A stretch of 64,000 nucleotides of DNA. It comes from Sphingomonadales bacterium (GTDB lineage Bacteria > Pseudomonadota > Alphaproteobacteria > Sphingomonadales > Sphingomonadaceae). The DNA is taken from positions 1 to 64,000 of the forward strand of contig SBGG01000059.1 of assembly GCA_006226685.1 (NCBI GenBank). Reading direction: 5' to 3'. The stretch's first letter is position 1. Each line of letters starts with the position of its first letter. The notes beneath the pieces were generated by a model, which saw only the letters and a program-made list of their open reading frames with translations, was not told the origin of the DNA and searched no databases. Shown piece after piece: positions 7,457 to 18,763 of the stretch. Both the position numbers and the translations under genes were made by a program.

Positions 7457-8572
7457 ATGAGAAAGTTGCTACGCTATATGAAGCAGCGGGACCTGCGTTA
7501 TTATTGGCATGCCGATCGGTGTGATCCTCGAATAGCCAGTGTCAGATTACGTTTGTTGCATCCCGTCGCTTTTTTGCAGTCTGCGGGTGTTTCGGTCGAT
7601 ACCAGCGATGTTGTATTCGATCCGTCGCGACATGACGTGGTTTTGTTTTGCAAATCGGTGAGTGAGGGGGCGCTGGAGATCGCTCTGCGGGCGAAAGCGG
7701 CGGGAAAGTTCGTCGTTTATGACATATGTGACAATGTCTTTGCGGGTAAGGATAATAAGAAGACTGCTCGCAGGTCGGCGGCGGTACGCAAGATGCTGGC
7801 TCTGGCCGATCATGTGACCTTTACGACCGAGGTGCTGCGGCAACAGATATTGGAACAGGTGCCGTACGATATCGGGAAGACTTCGGTGATCGCCGATTGT
7901 CTGGATTGTTTTGAGCAGGGCGGCAGCAGTCGTTCGGTTCAAAGCCTTCGTGCTTATCATCGAACGGCGAATTTTCTGCGCAGAAACGAGGGAGCTCTCC
8001 ATTGTATCTGGTTCGGGAAGAGCCAGGGGAAGAAATCGGGTCTGGCGCACTTGCAGGCGGCCGTTCGCTATCTCGAGGGTTTTTCGAAAAGATTTCCGGT
8101 TACGCTGACTATCCTCAGCAACCGTCCTTTTCGATATTGGCTTTATTCCCGTTCCTGGAAAATACCCCATCATTACGAGGCCTGGGATCTGAATAATTTC
8201 GGCGACATTCTGGCGATGCATGATGTCACGGTCATCCCTCTGGAACAGAATGAATATACGCTCGGCAAAACCATAAACAGGCCGGCAACCGCCATCATGG
8301 CGGGGCTGGGTGTTATTGCCGATTCTATCCCCGCTTATGAGGAATTACGGCCTTATATTCCTCTTGATGACTGGTCTGCCCAGTTAGAGCGTTATTGGAA
8401 TTGTGCTCCGTCCGGGGATCCGCAACTGGCGCAGGCTCGCCTCTATCTCGAGAGTCGATATGGCAAGGAGCAGCTGGGGCGCCAGTGGCTTGAACTTTTA
8501 TCGATGCCTTCGTCCATGGCGGCGGGCGGCCGTGCTGCTGAGGAAGTTCAGCCGCGCGATCTGCCGCTATAA
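7457..8572 (+). CDS. Glycosyltransferase-like protein (GT-B type), low GC
   Basis: This 371-aa protein looks like a GT-B glycosyltransferase without a clear family. N-terminal segments such as YDICDNVFAG and LADHVTFTTEVL and a C-terminal segment around TLGKTINRPATAIMAGLGVI match the layout of GT1/GT4-like proteins, with the donor-site Glu less obvious. Its base composition is clearly more AT-rich than the flanking genes, which suggests recent acquisition. The start is uncertain: GTG at 7439, ATG at 7457 and ATG at 7478 are all possible and none has a well-placed Shine-Dalgarno. Context points to glycan or glycolipid assembly. Confidence 0.65.
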   Translation: MRKLLRYMKQRDLRYYWHADRCDPRIASVRLRLLHPVAFLQSAGVSVDTSDVVFDPSRHDVVLFCKSVSEGALEIALRAKAAGKFVVYDICDNVFAGKDNKKTARRSAAVRKMLALADHVTFTTEVLRQQILEQVPYDIGKTSVIADCLDCFEQGGSSRSVQSLRAYHRTANFLRRNEGALHCIWFGKSQGKKSGLAHLQAAVRYLEGFSKRFPVTLTILSNRPFRYWLYSRSWKIPHHYEAWDLNNFGDILAMHDVTVIPLEQNEYTLGKTINRPATAIMAGLGVIADSIPAYEELRPYIPLDDWSAQLERYWNCAPSGDPQLAQARLYLESRYGKEQLGRQWLELLSMPSSMAAGGRAAEEVQPRDLPL

Positions 8573-8575
8573 TAT

Positions 8576-9655
8576 TTATCGGATGTCGTTTCGTTCTGCG
8601 AAATCAAGAATGATCCGTGCCTGACGCAGTGAGGCGGAGTCCGAACTGCGGTCGATGGAGCGGGCGACGGCGGCCTCCTGCGCGGCAATGAAATGCGGTT
8701 GTTCTTGCCGGGCCCGATCCAGTGCGGCGGGCAGGTCGGAAAGATCGTTCAAGACCTGCCCGAGTTTCCAGTGCGAAAAGCTCGGATCATCGGCATAGTC
8801 GATATGGTCAAGGTTCAGGAACAGGCAGGGGCGCGGGCGCAGCAGAAATTCGTAGACCTGACTGCTGATGTCGCCCAGATAAATATCCGCGCTGTTGGTG
8901 TAGGACATGTCGATGGAATGGCGGCTGCCCATATCGACGCGGATATGGGGGCTGTCGCTGCGGATCGGCGCGATATTTTTGGCGATCTTGGTGTGTGGCG
9001 CAATGATGACATTATAACCGCGCAGGTCTTCGAGAGCTTTGAGCACTTCCGGTCCGTGGGTGTACCAGGAGGATAGTTTCCGGTCGAAATGCGGGTTGTA
9101 GAGGATGACCGGCTTGTCATCGGCGAAGAAATGCTGCGGTTCCGCCATCAGCTCGAACTTGGGGTAGCCGCCGACAACGCAGTTCGCTTCGGTCGTAAGA
9201 CCGCGTTCGATCAGGCGTTGCCGATCTTTTTCACCGCACACCAAAGTCAGATCGAAGGCTGCGTGGCGTTTCTTATATCCACCCTCACGATCGCCCGCGC
9301 CATGCTTGATATGAATCATGCGGGATGAAAATCCGGGCATCCGGTAGAGCCAGGCGCTCGATGTCTCGGTGGTGACGAGCAGAGGGAAGCGTCGGATGGT
9401 GGGGTAGTTGAGGATCAGCGTTGCGAGGCGCGAGGGGAAATGAAACAGCGAGTCCGGGCGTAGCGACGGCCGCCGCAGCCGGATCAGATGCAGCTTATGG
9501 TCCGGGTCGTAGCTGGCGACCAGATCGAGCAGCTTTGAGGAAGGGGACAATATGCTGACCTGTGCGCCGAAATCATAAGCCAGGCGCAGGGCGGCGGGTA
9601 GCCAATGATAGAGTTGCTGGGCCTCTGCCAGGGCGAGGAAGGCGATGGGCGGCAC
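8576..9655 (-). CDS. CDP-glycerol glycerophosphotransferase-like (TagB/TagF-like) protein
   Basis: This 359-aa protein resembles the catalytic domain of teichoic-acid polymerases. It has the family-type HG motif (IKHGAGDREGG, His118-Gly119) and the donor-binding motif (YLGDISSQVYEFL, residues 259-271, compared with D-[YI]-SS in TagF). No membrane anchor is seen. Such enzymes transfer polyol-phosphate units from CDP-polyols. In a Gram-negative host it could add glycerol-phosphate or a related group to a surface glycan. It converges with the glycosyltransferase-like gene three bases away. Functional assignment is by motif only. Confidence 0.7.
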   Translation of the reverse strand: MPPIAFLALAEAQQLYHWLPAALRLAYDFGAQVSILSPSSKLLDLVASYDPDHKLHLIRLRRPSLRPDSLFHFPSRLATLILNYPTIRRFPLLVTTETSSAWLYRMPGFSSRMIHIKHGAGDREGGYKKRHAAFDLTLVCGEKDRQRLIERGLTTEANCVVGGYPKFELMAEPQHFFADDKPVILYNPHFDRKLSSWYTHGPEVLKALEDLRGYNVIIAPHTKIAKNIAPIRSDSPHIRVDMGSRHSIDMSYTNSADIYLGDISSQVYEFLLRPRPCLFLNLDHIDYADDPSFSHWKLGQVLNDLSDLPAALDRARQEQPHFIAAQEAAVARSIDRSSDSASLRQARIILDFAERNDIR

Positions 9656-9889
9656 GAAAGAGGGGCTCCGCTGGGCAAGGGATGGGATGCGATTTCCTTA
9701 GCCTCCGCTGCATTTTATGCAAGTTTCGGAGATTTCCGGGCGGTACTTCGTTCCGAAGGAGGGAGCGATCTTTATGGGGGGCAGGGAAATATCTCCTCTG
9801 AAACTGGACCTTTTGCGATTTTTTGATATGCGGGAGCGGACTCACCTCTTATTTGCGTCGCAGAACACACTCATTCAGGATATCGGTCG

Positions 9890-10672
9890 ATGGCTCAATT
9901 CACGCTTCCGCAGAACAGCAAGATCACCGGCAAGAGCAAGGTGCATAAGGCGGAGGGCGCCACCAACGTCAAGAAGTTCAAGGTCTATCGTTACGATCCG
10001 GACTCGGGCGAAAATCCGCGCTATGACATGTTCGAGATCGATCTCGACAAGTGCGGGCCGATGGTGCTCGATGCGCTGCTCAAGATGAAGAATGAGCAGG
10101 ATTCGACGCTGACCTTCCGTCGTTCCTGCCGCGAAGGTATTTGCGGTTCCTGTGCGATGAACATCAACGGCAAGAACGGCCTTGCCTGCACCACCGCGAT
10201 CGAGGATTGCAAAGGTGAGGTTCGCATCACGCCGCTGCCGCATATGGACGTGATCAAGGATCTGGTGCCTGATTTCACGCATTTCTACGCGCAATATGCG
10301 TCGATCCAGCCCTGGCTGAAAACGGTTTCGACCACGCCTTCGGGTAAGGAGCGGCTTCAGTCGCCGGAAGATCGCGAAAAGCTCGACGGTCTGTACGAGT
10401 GCATTCTCTGCGCCTGCTGCTCGACGAGCTGCCCGAGCTACTGGTGGAACAGCGACAAGTTCCTTGGCCCGGCAATCCTGCTGCAGGCCTATCGCTGGCT
10501 GGCCGACAGCCGTGACGAATTCACCGGTGAGCGTCTCGACGAGCTGGAAGATCCGTTCCGTCTCTATCGTTGCCACACGATCATGAACTGCGCCAATGTC
10601 TGCCCCAAGGGGCTGTCCCCGGCGAAGGCGATTGCCGAGACCAAGAAGATGATGGTGGAGCGCGCCCTCTAA
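9890..10672 (+). CDS. sdhB: Succinate dehydrogenase iron-sulfur subunit
   Basis: SdhB carries electrons from the SdhA flavin to quinone in complex II. At 260 aa it has all three cluster motifs: the [2Fe-2S] set in [21 protein letters not shown]-type spacing (about residues 79-100), the [4Fe-4S] set [13 protein letters not shown] and the [3Fe-4S] set [14 protein letters not shown]. Unusually, no sdhA, sdhC or sdhD lies upstream: the next gene upstream is a divergent TagF-like gene. The roughly 230-bp upstream gap must therefore hold its own promoter. Downstream it is tightly linked to a thioesterase and zapE. Confidence 0.97.
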   Translation: MAQFTLPQNSKITGKSKVHKAEGATNVKKFKVYRYDPDSGENPRYDMFEIDLDKCGPMVLDALLKMKNEQDSTLTFRRSCREGICGSCAMNINGKNGLACTTAIEDCKGEVRITPLPHMDVIKDLVPDFTHFYAQYASIQPWLKTVSTTPSGKERLQSPEDREKLDGLYECILCACCSTSCPSYWWNSDKFLGPAILLQAYRWLADSRDEFTGERLDELEDPFRLYRCHTIMNCANVCPKGLSPAKAIAETKKMMVERAL

Positions 10673-10676
10673 GGAA

Positions 10677-11123
10677 ATGGGCGGGGTCGTTACGCATATC
10701 GTCGAATCCGGTCCATGGGCCGGGTGGATCAGCTGGTCCGATCATGATTTTCGCGGGTTTCTGCGGGTTGTTGGGCCGAGCTATGCACGGGTTCTCGATG
10801 GGGCCCGTGCCCATGTCGTCATCATGACCGGGGCGGACCATGCGAACCGGCTCGATACGCTGCATGGTGGATTTCTGGCCGGTTTCGCCGATCATGCCTA
10901 TTTCGCCGCACTCGCCGCGCTGGGCCGGGAGGATCTGGTTCAGGGGGTGACGATTGACCTCACCATGCAATATTTCGGCGCGGGCCGGGTCGGCTCCAAC
11001 CTGGAAGCGGAGGTGGAAGTGTTGCGCGAAACCGGCCGTATGCTGTTCATGCGTCTGCAATTGATGCAGGACGGGCAGGCGATCGCGGCCTCCACCATCA
11101 CCATCCGCAAGCCGTCTCGCTGA
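10677..11123 (+). CDS. PaaI-type hotdog thioesterase
   Basis: This 148-aa single hotdog-fold protein is of the acyl-CoA thioesterase (PaaI/4HBT) family. The segment NRLDTLHGGFLAGFADHAYF contains the HGG-x3-A/D active-site pattern, and TIDLTMQYFGAG matches the core beta strands. It starts four bases after sdhB and ends six bases before zapE, so it is in the same transcript. The substrate is unknown. Confidence 0.85.
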   Translation: MGGVVTHIVESGPWAGWISWSDHDFRGFLRVVGPSYARVLDGARAHVVIMTGADHANRLDTLHGGFLAGFADHAYFAALAALGREDLVQGVTIDLTMQYFGAGRVGSNLEAEVEVLRETGRMLFMRLQLMQDGQAIAASTITIRKPSR

Positions 11124-11129
11124 GCTGCG

Positions 11130-12242
11130 ATGCCGGATATTCTCTCTCGCTATCATCGGCTGGTCGAAGCGGGCGAATTGCGCGCCGACCCCGATCAGGC
11201 GGCTGCCGCGGCCCGTCTCGCGACTTTGCAGGCCGAACTCGAAGCAGTACCGCCGCGCGGCAGTACGCTCTGGAAGCTGTTGCGTCGTGTGCCCGAGCCG
11301 CCGCGCGGGCTGTACCTCTGGGGTGGGGTCGGGCGCGGCAAGTCGATGCTGATGGACCTGTTCTTCGACAGCGTGCAGGTGCAGCGCAAGCGACGATCCC
11401 ATTTTCACGAATTCATGCTGGATGTTCATGCGCGCCTGCGCGAGGCACGCAAATCCGAAAGCGGCGATCCGATCCCGCCGGTGGTGGCTGACCTTGCCGA
11501 ACAGGCGCGGTTGCTTTGTTTCGACGAGATGGTCGTCAACAACATGGCCGATGCCGCGATCATGTCGCGCCTGTTCACAGGGTTGCTGGAAAAGCGGGTG
11601 ACGATCGTCACCACATCGAACCGCGTGCCCGATGATCTGTATAAGGATGGGCTCAACCGGCAGCTTTTCCTGCCCTTCATCGAACTCATCAAGTCAAAGC
11701 TCGATGTGATGAGCCTCAACGGCCCCACTGATTATCGGCGTGACCGGCTCGGCAATGCGAAATTATGGCATGTGCCCAACGGCCCGGAGGCGACCGAGGC
11801 CTTGTCGGCTTCCTTCTTCCGTCTGACCGATTATCCGGTGGAGGATCGGGCCCATGTACCGAGCGAGGATATTCCGGTACCGGGTGGGCGCATTTTGCAT
11901 GTGCCCAAAGCGCTGAAGGGCGTGGCGGTCTTCTCCTTCAAGCGTCTATGTGCGGAAGCGCGGGGGGCCGTCGATTATCTGGCGATCGCCCGGCACTATC
12001 ATACGGTCATCATCGTCGGCATACCTGTTCTGGGTCCGGAAAATCGCAACGAGGCGGCGCGCTTCGTCACGCTGGTCGATGCGCTTTACGAATATAAGGT
12101 GAAGCTGCTGGCCTGTGCCGATGCCGAACCGGACAATCTTTATCCCACAGGGGATGGCGCGTTTGAATTTGAGCGCACGGCTTCGCGGTTGATGGAGATG
12201 CAGTCCGACGATTATCTCGCTCGCGGGCATGGCGAGGAATGA
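11130..12242 (+). CDS. zapE: Cell division protein ZapE (AFG1-like ATPase)
   Basis: ZapE is an AAA-like ATPase that binds FtsZ; its mitochondrial homologue AFG1 acts in respiratory-chain quality control. The 370-aa product has Walker A GGVGRGKS (about residues 65-72), Walker B LLCFDEMVVNN and a sensor motif TIVTTSNRVPDDLYK. The RRVPEPPRGLYLWGGVG stretch is a family hallmark. Linkage to sdhB is common in sphingomonads and recalls the AFG1 link to respiratory complexes. Confidence 0.94.
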   Translation: MPDILSRYHRLVEAGELRADPDQAAAAARLATLQAELEAVPPRGSTLWKLLRRVPEPPRGLYLWGGVGRGKSMLMDLFFDSVQVQRKRRSHFHEFMLDVHARLREARKSESGDPIPPVVADLAEQARLLCFDEMVVNNMADAAIMSRLFTGLLEKRVTIVTTSNRVPDDLYKDGLNRQLFLPFIELIKSKLDVMSLNGPTDYRRDRLGNAKLWHVPNGPEATEALSASFFRLTDYPVEDRAHVPSEDIPVPGGRILHVPKALKGVAVFSFKRLCAEARGAVDYLAIARHYHTVIIVGIPVLGPENRNEAARFVTLVDALYEYKVKLLACADAEPDNLYPTGDGAFEFERTASRLMEMQSDDYLARGHGEE

Positions 12243-13629
<1,387 letters not shown>

Positions 13630-13641
13630 ACGAGCTGCACT

Positions 13642-13674
13642 CCCTCCCCAGGAAAGTGTGCGGCCCGGGGAGGG
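13642..13674 (+). other. Hairpin between mdh and sucD
   Basis: A perfect 8-bp stem, CCCTCCCC/GGGGAGGG, encloses a 17-base loop. No T-run follows, so it more likely stabilises upstream mRNA or attenuates transcription than terminates it fully. Confidence 0.55.
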
Positions 13675-13714
13675 ATAATCGTAAAATGCCACACCACCTG
13701 AAACAGGGGTTAGC

Positions 13715-14599
13715 ATGTCCATTCTCGTCAACAAGAATACCAAGGTCATCACCCAGGGGATGACCGGTGCCACCGGCACTTTCCATACCGAGCAGGCGCT
13801 TGCCTATGGCACCCAGATGGTTGCGGGCGTTACGCCGGGCAAAGGGGGAACGACGCATATCGGTCTGCCCAATTTCGACACGGTGGCTGAGGCCAAGGCC
13901 GCGACCGGTGCCGATGCCTCCGTTATCTATGTTCCGCCGCCATTTGCCGCGGATTCGATCCTCGAAGCGATCGACGCGGAGATTCCGCTGATCGTCTGCA
14001 TCACCGAGGGCATTCCGGTGCTCGACATGGTGAAGGTGAAGCGCGCCCTTTCCGGCAGCAAGTCGCGCCTGATCGGGCCGAACTGCCCGGGCGTGCTGAC
14101 GCCGGGCGAATGCAAGATCGGCATCATGCCGGGCAACATCTTTAAAAAGGGCAGCGTCGGCGTGGTCTCCCGCTCCGGCACACTGACCTATGAAGCGGTG
14201 TTCCAGACCTCCAATGCGGGCCTTGGTCAGACCACAGCCGTCGGCATTGGCGGCGATCCGGTCAACGGCACCAACTTCATCGACGTGCTGGAAATGTTCC
14301 TCGCCGACGATGCGACCGAGAGCATCATCATGATTGGTGAAATCGGTGGTAATGCCGAGGAGCAGGCTGCGCAGTTCCTGATCGACGAGGCGAAGAAGGG
14401 CCGCAAGAAGCCTATGGCTGGCTTCATTGCAGGTCGTACCGCGCCTCCGGGGCGCCGTATGGGCCATGCTGGTGCGATCGTTTCCGGTGGTCAGGGCGGC
14501 GCAGAGGACAAGATTGCGGCAATGGAAGCAGCCGGTATCAAGGTTGCCTCCAGCCCGTCCGAGCTGGGTACGACCCTTCTGGAAGTTCTCAAGGGCTGA
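13715..14599 (+). CDS. sucD: Succinyl-CoA synthetase alpha subunit
   Basis: SucD carries the phosphohistidine of succinyl-CoA synthetase. The 294-aa product has the CoA-binding start [19 protein letters not shown], the GPNCPGV motif and the active-site histidine segment [14 protein letters not shown]. The beta subunit gene sucC, usually directly upstream, is absent: mdh precedes sucD with only 85 bp between. The beta subunit must be encoded elsewhere. Confidence 0.97.
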   Translation: MSILVNKNTKVITQGMTGATGTFHTEQALAYGTQMVAGVTPGKGGTTHIGLPNFDTVAEAKAATGADASVIYVPPPFAADSILEAIDAEIPLIVCITEGIPVLDMVKVKRALSGSKSRLIGPNCPGVLTPGECKIGIMPGNIFKKGSVGVVSRSGTLTYEAVFQTSNAGLGQTTAVGIGGDPVNGTNFIDVLEMFLADDATESIIMIGEIGGNAEEQAAQFLIDEAKKGRKKPMAGFIAGRTAPPGRRMGHAGAIVSGGQGGAEDKIAAMEAAGIKVASSPSELGTTLLEVLKG

Positions 14600-14609
14600 T
14601 GTTTCGGTG

Positions 14610-14645
14610 CTTTCCCGGTGCTGGTGACATCCGGCATCGGGAAGG
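14610..14645 (+). other. Hairpin between sucD and sucA
   Basis: CTTTCCCGGTGC and GCATCGGGAAGG pair over 12 bp, including two G-U pairs, around a 12-base loop. No T-tract follows. It may be an mRNA processing or attenuation site that lets subunit levels differ. Confidence 0.5.
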
Positions 14646-14690
14646 CTTCCGTTCCCCGGCTGGAAGCGGGGCAATAGGGCGAAGGACAAG

Positions 14691-17513
14691 ATGATGGGCT
14701 ATGAAGGCCAGGATTTCGAAGCGCTTGGAGAAGCCGAGCAAGGGCCGAGCTGGGCGCGTCCCAACTGGCCGCTGAGCACGACCGACGATCTGACCGCCGC
14801 GCTCGATCCGACCCAGATGCAGGTTGCCGTGAAGGCCGCGGCCAAGGCGTCGGGCAAACCCCTTTCGGAAAATGAACTGGCCGGTGCCGCCGCCGACAGT
14901 ATCCGGGCGATGATGCTGATCCGCACCTATCGCGTGCGCGGTCATCTGGCGGCCAATCTTGATCCTCTGGGCCTGACGAAGCGGGATCTGCCTGCCGATC
15001 TTACGCCCGAATATCACGGCTTTACTGGCGCCGATCTGGACAAGAAGGTTTATATTGGCGGTGCGCTGGGTCTCGAATGGGCCACGGTGCGCGAGATTGT
15101 CGATATTCTCCGTGCCAATTATTGCGGCAATGTCGGCTTCGAATATATGCATATCGCCGATGTGGAGGAGCGCCGCTTCATTCAGGATCGTATCGAGGGC
15201 GGTGACAAGTCGATCGACTTCACGCCCAACGGCAAGAAGGCGATCCTGTCCAAGGTGATCCACGCCGAGCAATATGAAAAATTCCTCGGCAAGAAATATG
15301 TCGGGACCAAGCGCTTTGGCCTCGACGGCGGGGAGTCGATGATCCCGGCGCTCGAAGCCGTTATCAAATATGGCGGTCAGCTGGGCGTGCGCGAAATCGT
15401 TTACGGCATGGCGCATCGCGGCCGTTTGAACGTGCTCGCCAATGTGCTGGCCAAGGGCTTCCGCGTTATCTTCCACGAATTTTCCGGCGGCACCGCGAAC
15501 CCCGAAGATGTCGGCGGGTCGGGTGACGTCAAATATCACCTCGGAACCAGCACCGACCGCGAGTTTGACGGTATCAAGGTGCATATGAGCCTGGTACCGA
15601 ACCCGTCGCACCTTGAAACGGTCGATCCGGTGGTGCTGGGCAAAGTGCGCGCGCAGCAGGTGTTCCACGATGACATCGGCCCGGGTAAGCATATGCAGGC
15701 TTTGCCGGTGCTGATCCATGGCGACGCGGCTTTCGCAGGGCAGGGGATCGTCTGGGAATGCTTCGGCTTTTCGGGCGTGCGCGGTTATAATACCGGTGGC
15801 TGCATCCACTTCGTCGTCAACAACCAGATCGGTTTCACGACCAGCCCGCAATTTTCGCGCGGTTCGCCCTATCCGTCCGATGTGGCGAAGGGCGTGCAGG
15901 CGCCGATCCTGCATGTGAATGGCGATGACCCCGAGGCCGTGACCTTCGCTTGCAAGCTCGCGATCGATTATCGCCAGACCTTCCATCGCGACATCGTGAT
16001 CGACATGTGGTGCTATCGCCGCTTCGGCCATAATGAAGGCGATGAGCCGGGCTTCACTCAGCCGTTGATGTACAAGGAAATCCGCAAGCATCCGCCGGTC
16101 AGCGAAATCTATGCGACCAAGCTGAAGGGCGAGGGCGTGATTGATGACGCTTTTGCCGCCGGGGTGACGCAGGAGTTTACTGACCATCTCGAGCAGGAAT
16201 TCGAAGCGGCAAAGACCTACAAGTCCAACCACGCGGACTGGTTCGCCGGTCGCTGGTCGGGTCTGCATCAGCCCGCCGATATCGAAACCGCGCGCAAGAA
16301 TGTCGAGACGGCGATCGAGAAAAAGCTGTTCGACAGCCTCGGCCGCACGCTCACGACCGTTCCTGAAGGTCATAATATTCACAAGACCTTGCGCCGCGTT
16401 CTTGATGCCAAGGCGGAGATGTTCAAATCCGGTGAGGGTTTCGACTGGGCAACCGGTGAAGCGCTGGCTTTCGGCGCCTTGTTGTCGGAAGGCTATGGCG
16501 TGCGCCTGTCTGGACAGGACAGCGGTCGCGGTACCTTCAGCCACCGTCACGCCGTCTGGGTTGATCAGGATACGGAAGCGAAATATGTCCCGCTTTCGAC
16601 AGTGCCGCACGGCAATTTCGAGGTCTATGACAGCCCGCTTTCCGAATATGGCGTGCTGGGCTTCGAATATGGCTATGCAATGGCCGATCCGAAGAGCCTC
16701 GTGATCTGGGAAGCGCAGTTCGGCGATTTCGCCAATGGCGCGCAGATCATGATCGACCAATATGTGGCCGCTTCCGAAGCCAAGTGGCTGCGCGCCAACG
16801 GCATCGTTATGCTGTTGCCGCATGGTTATGAAGGGCAGGGACCGGAGCATAGCTCGGCGCGTCTCGAACGCTATCTGCAATTGTGCGCCGAGGGGAATAT
16901 CCAGGTCGCCAACTGCACCACCCCGGCCAATTATTTCCATATATTGCGCCGCCAGATGCTGCGGCCGTTCCGCAAGCCGCTCATCATCATGGCGCCTAAA
17001 TCGCTGCTGCGGCATAAGGCGGCGGTGAGCAAGGCCGAGGATTTCATGGGCGCGCAACACTTCATGCGCATCCTGTCCGATCCCCATGCTGCGGCCGATA
17101 CGGAAACGCGGCGTCTGGTACTGTGCAGCGGAAAGATTGCCTATGACCTGTTCGATGCGCGTGACGCGGCGGGAGACAAGGACATACAGATCGTCCGTGT
17201 TGAACAGCTTTATCCGTTCCCGACCGAGGCGCTTGCCGTCCGCCTGAAACGGATGACCAATCTGGAAGAGGTCGTCTGGTGTCAGGAAGAGCCCCGCAAC
17301 AATGGCGGCTGGTTCTTTGTCGAGCCCTATATCGAGGACGCGCTGAAGCAGGCCGGAAGGGCGCCGATGCGGGCTCGTTATGCGGGTCGCAAGGCAGCGG
17401 CTTCGCCCGCGACCGGACTTGCCAAGCGTCATGTCGCCGAACAGGGCGCGCTTATCGCCGATGCGCTGGGTCACAGCGTCCGTACCGAAATCAAACGTCA
17501 GCAGAAAGGCTGA
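14691..17513 (+). CDS. sucA: 2-oxoglutarate dehydrogenase E1 component
   Basis: E1 decarboxylates 2-oxoglutarate with thiamine diphosphate and passes succinyl to the E2 lipoyl group. The 940-aa product has the usual parts: an N-terminal helical segment, MAHRGRLNVLANVLAKG, the ThDP/metal region with GDDPEAV and FGHNEGDEPGFTQP, and the C-terminal transketolase-like half with GQDSGRGTFSHRHAV. Two in-frame ATGs occur; AAGGA spacing slightly favours the second (14694). A 1207-aa antisense ORF across this gene is a codon-bias artefact. Confidence 0.97.
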   Translation: MMGYEGQDFEALGEAEQGPSWARPNWPLSTTDDLTAALDPTQMQVAVKAAAKASGKPLSENELAGAAADSIRAMMLIRTYRVRGHLAANLDPLGLTKRDLPADLTPEYHGFTGADLDKKVYIGGALGLEWATVREIVDILRANYCGNVGFEYMHIADVEERRFIQDRIEGGDKSIDFTPNGKKAILSKVIHAEQYEKFLGKKYVGTKRFGLDGGESMIPALEAVIKYGGQLGVREIVYGMAHRGRLNVLANVLAKGFRVIFHEFSGGTANPEDVGGSGDVKYHLGTSTDREFDGIKVHMSLVPNPSHLETVDPVVLGKVRAQQVFHDDIGPGKHMQALPVLIHGDAAFAGQGIVWECFGFSGVRGYNTGGCIHFVVNNQIGFTTSPQFSRGSPYPSDVAKGVQAPILHVNGDDPEAVTFACKLAIDYRQTFHRDIVIDMWCYRRFGHNEGDEPGFTQPLMYKEIRKHPPVSEIYATKLKGEGVIDDAFAAGVTQEFTDHLEQEFEAAKTYKSNHADWFAGRWSGLHQPADIETARKNVETAIEKKLFDSLGRTLTTVPEGHNIHKTLRRVLDAKAEMFKSGEGFDWATGEALAFGALLSEGYGVRLSGQDSGRGTFSHRHAVWVDQDTEAKYVPLSTVPHGNFEVYDSPLSEYGVLGFEYGYAMADPKSLVIWEAQFGDFANGAQIMIDQYVAASEAKWLRANGIVMLLPHGYEGQGPEHSSARLERYLQLCAEGNIQVANCTTPANYFHILRRQMLRPFRKPLIIMAPKSLLRHKAAVSKAEDFMGAQHFMRILSDPHAAADTETRRLVLCSGKIAYDLFDARDAAGDKDIQIVRVEQLYPFPTEALAVRLKRMTNLEEVVWCQEEPRNNGGWFFVEPYIEDALKQAGRAPMRARYAGRKAAASPATGLAKRHVAEQGALIADALGHSVRTEIKRQQKG

Positions 17514-17519
17514 TCCATC

Positions 17520-18746
17520 ATGGCCACTGAAGTCAAAGTGCCCACTCTGGGCGAGTCCGTTACCGAAGCGACCGTCGGCGCATGGTTGAAGAAGCCGGGC
17601 GAGGCCGTCGCGGTTGACGAACCCATTTGCAGCCTCGAAACCGACAAGGTCGCGGTCGATGTTCCGTCGCCCGTTGCCGGTGTGATGAGCCAGCATCTCG
17701 TCGCCGAGGGCGATACGGTAAATGTCGGCGCTGTGATCGCGATTGTCGAGGAAGGCGCAGCTGCCGCCAAGGCTGCTCCGGCCGCCGCTGCCCCGGCAGT
17801 TTCCGCCCCCGCAGCGCCGGCACCCGCTGCCGCTCCGGTTGAGGAAAGCGGTTCGGTCACTCTGTCTCCCGCAGTACGCCGTCTGGTGCTTGAGCATGGG
17901 CTCGATCCCAGCCGCATCAAGGGCACCGGCAAGGATGGCCGCCTGACCAAGGATGATGTGATGGCTGCCGTTGCCGCCGGAACGGCGAAGGCGGAAGGGG
18001 CTGCTGTAGCGGCTGCTCCGGTCGCTGCGGTCGCTTCCGGTCCGTCGCGCGCTCAGGAAAGGGTGAAGATGACCCGCCTGCGCCAGACGGTCGCCAAGCG
18101 CTTGAAAAGCGCGCAGGAAACCGCCGCTTTGCTCACCACCTTCAACGATGTGGATATGAGCGCGGTGATTGAGGCGCGTGCCAAATATAAGGATCTGTTC
18201 GAGAAGAAGCACGGCGTTCGCCTCGGCTTCATGGGCTTTTTCACCAAGGCGGTGTGCATGGCCCTCAAGGATGTTCCGGCGGTCAATGGCCAGATCGAAG
18301 GCGATGAGATCGTTTATAACGATTTTGCCGATATCTCGGTCGCGGTCAGCGCGCCCAACGGTCTGGTCGTGCCGGTGATCCGCAATGCCGAGAGCATGAG
18401 CGTCGCCCAGATCGAAAAGACCATCGGCGATTTCGGCAAGCGCGCCAAGGAAGGCGCATTGACGATGGAAGATATGAAGGGCGGTACCTTCACCATTTCA
18501 AACGGCGGCGTTTTCGGTTCGCTGATGTCGACCCCGATCATCAATCCGCCGCAGTCGGCTGTGCTCGGCCTGCACCGGATCGAAGAACGCCCGGTCGTCG
18601 TCAACGGGCAGATTGTTGCACGCCCGATGATGTATCTGGCGCTGTCCTATGACCATCGCCTGATCGACGGCCGTGAGGCGGTTACCTTCCTCGTCGCGGT
18701 CAAGAATGCGATCGAGGATCCGACCCGCCTGCTGATCGACCTTTAA
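17520..18746 (+). CDS. sucB: 2-oxoglutarate dehydrogenase E2, dihydrolipoyl succinyltransferase
   Basis: The 408-aa protein has one N-terminal lipoyl domain (lipoyl Lys in [14 protein letters not shown], about residue 43), an Ala/Pro linker, a peripheral subunit-binding domain ([20 protein letters not shown], about 120-140) and the catalytic core ending [17 protein letters not shown] with the catalytic His. It forms the core of the OGDH complex with SucA and Lpd. Also called odhB in alphaproteobacteria. It starts six bases after sucA. Confidence 0.97.
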   Translation: MATEVKVPTLGESVTEATVGAWLKKPGEAVAVDEPICSLETDKVAVDVPSPVAGVMSQHLVAEGDTVNVGAVIAIVEEGAAAAKAAPAAAAPAVSAPAAPAPAAAPVEESGSVTLSPAVRRLVLEHGLDPSRIKGTGKDGRLTKDDVMAAVAAGTAKAEGAAVAAAPVAAVASGPSRAQERVKMTRLRQTVAKRLKSAQETAALLTTFNDVDMSAVIEARAKYKDLFEKKHGVRLGFMGFFTKAVCMALKDVPAVNGQIEGDEIVYNDFADISVAVSAPNGLVVPVIRNAESMSVAQIEKTIGDFGKRAKEGALTMEDMKGGTFTISNGGVFGSLMSTPIINPPQSAVLGLHRIEERPVVVNGQIVARPMMYLALSYDHRLIDGREAVTFLVAVKNAIEDPTRLLIDL

Positions 18747-18763
18747 GAGACGGAGAGCCTGCC

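Noticed and set aside
14589-18212. 1207-aa minus-strand ORF opposite sucA and sucB
   Set aside because: It is a codon-bias shadow: the plus strand carries the clear sucA and sucB genes, and the minus translation is His/Arg/Asp-rich with no family resemblance.
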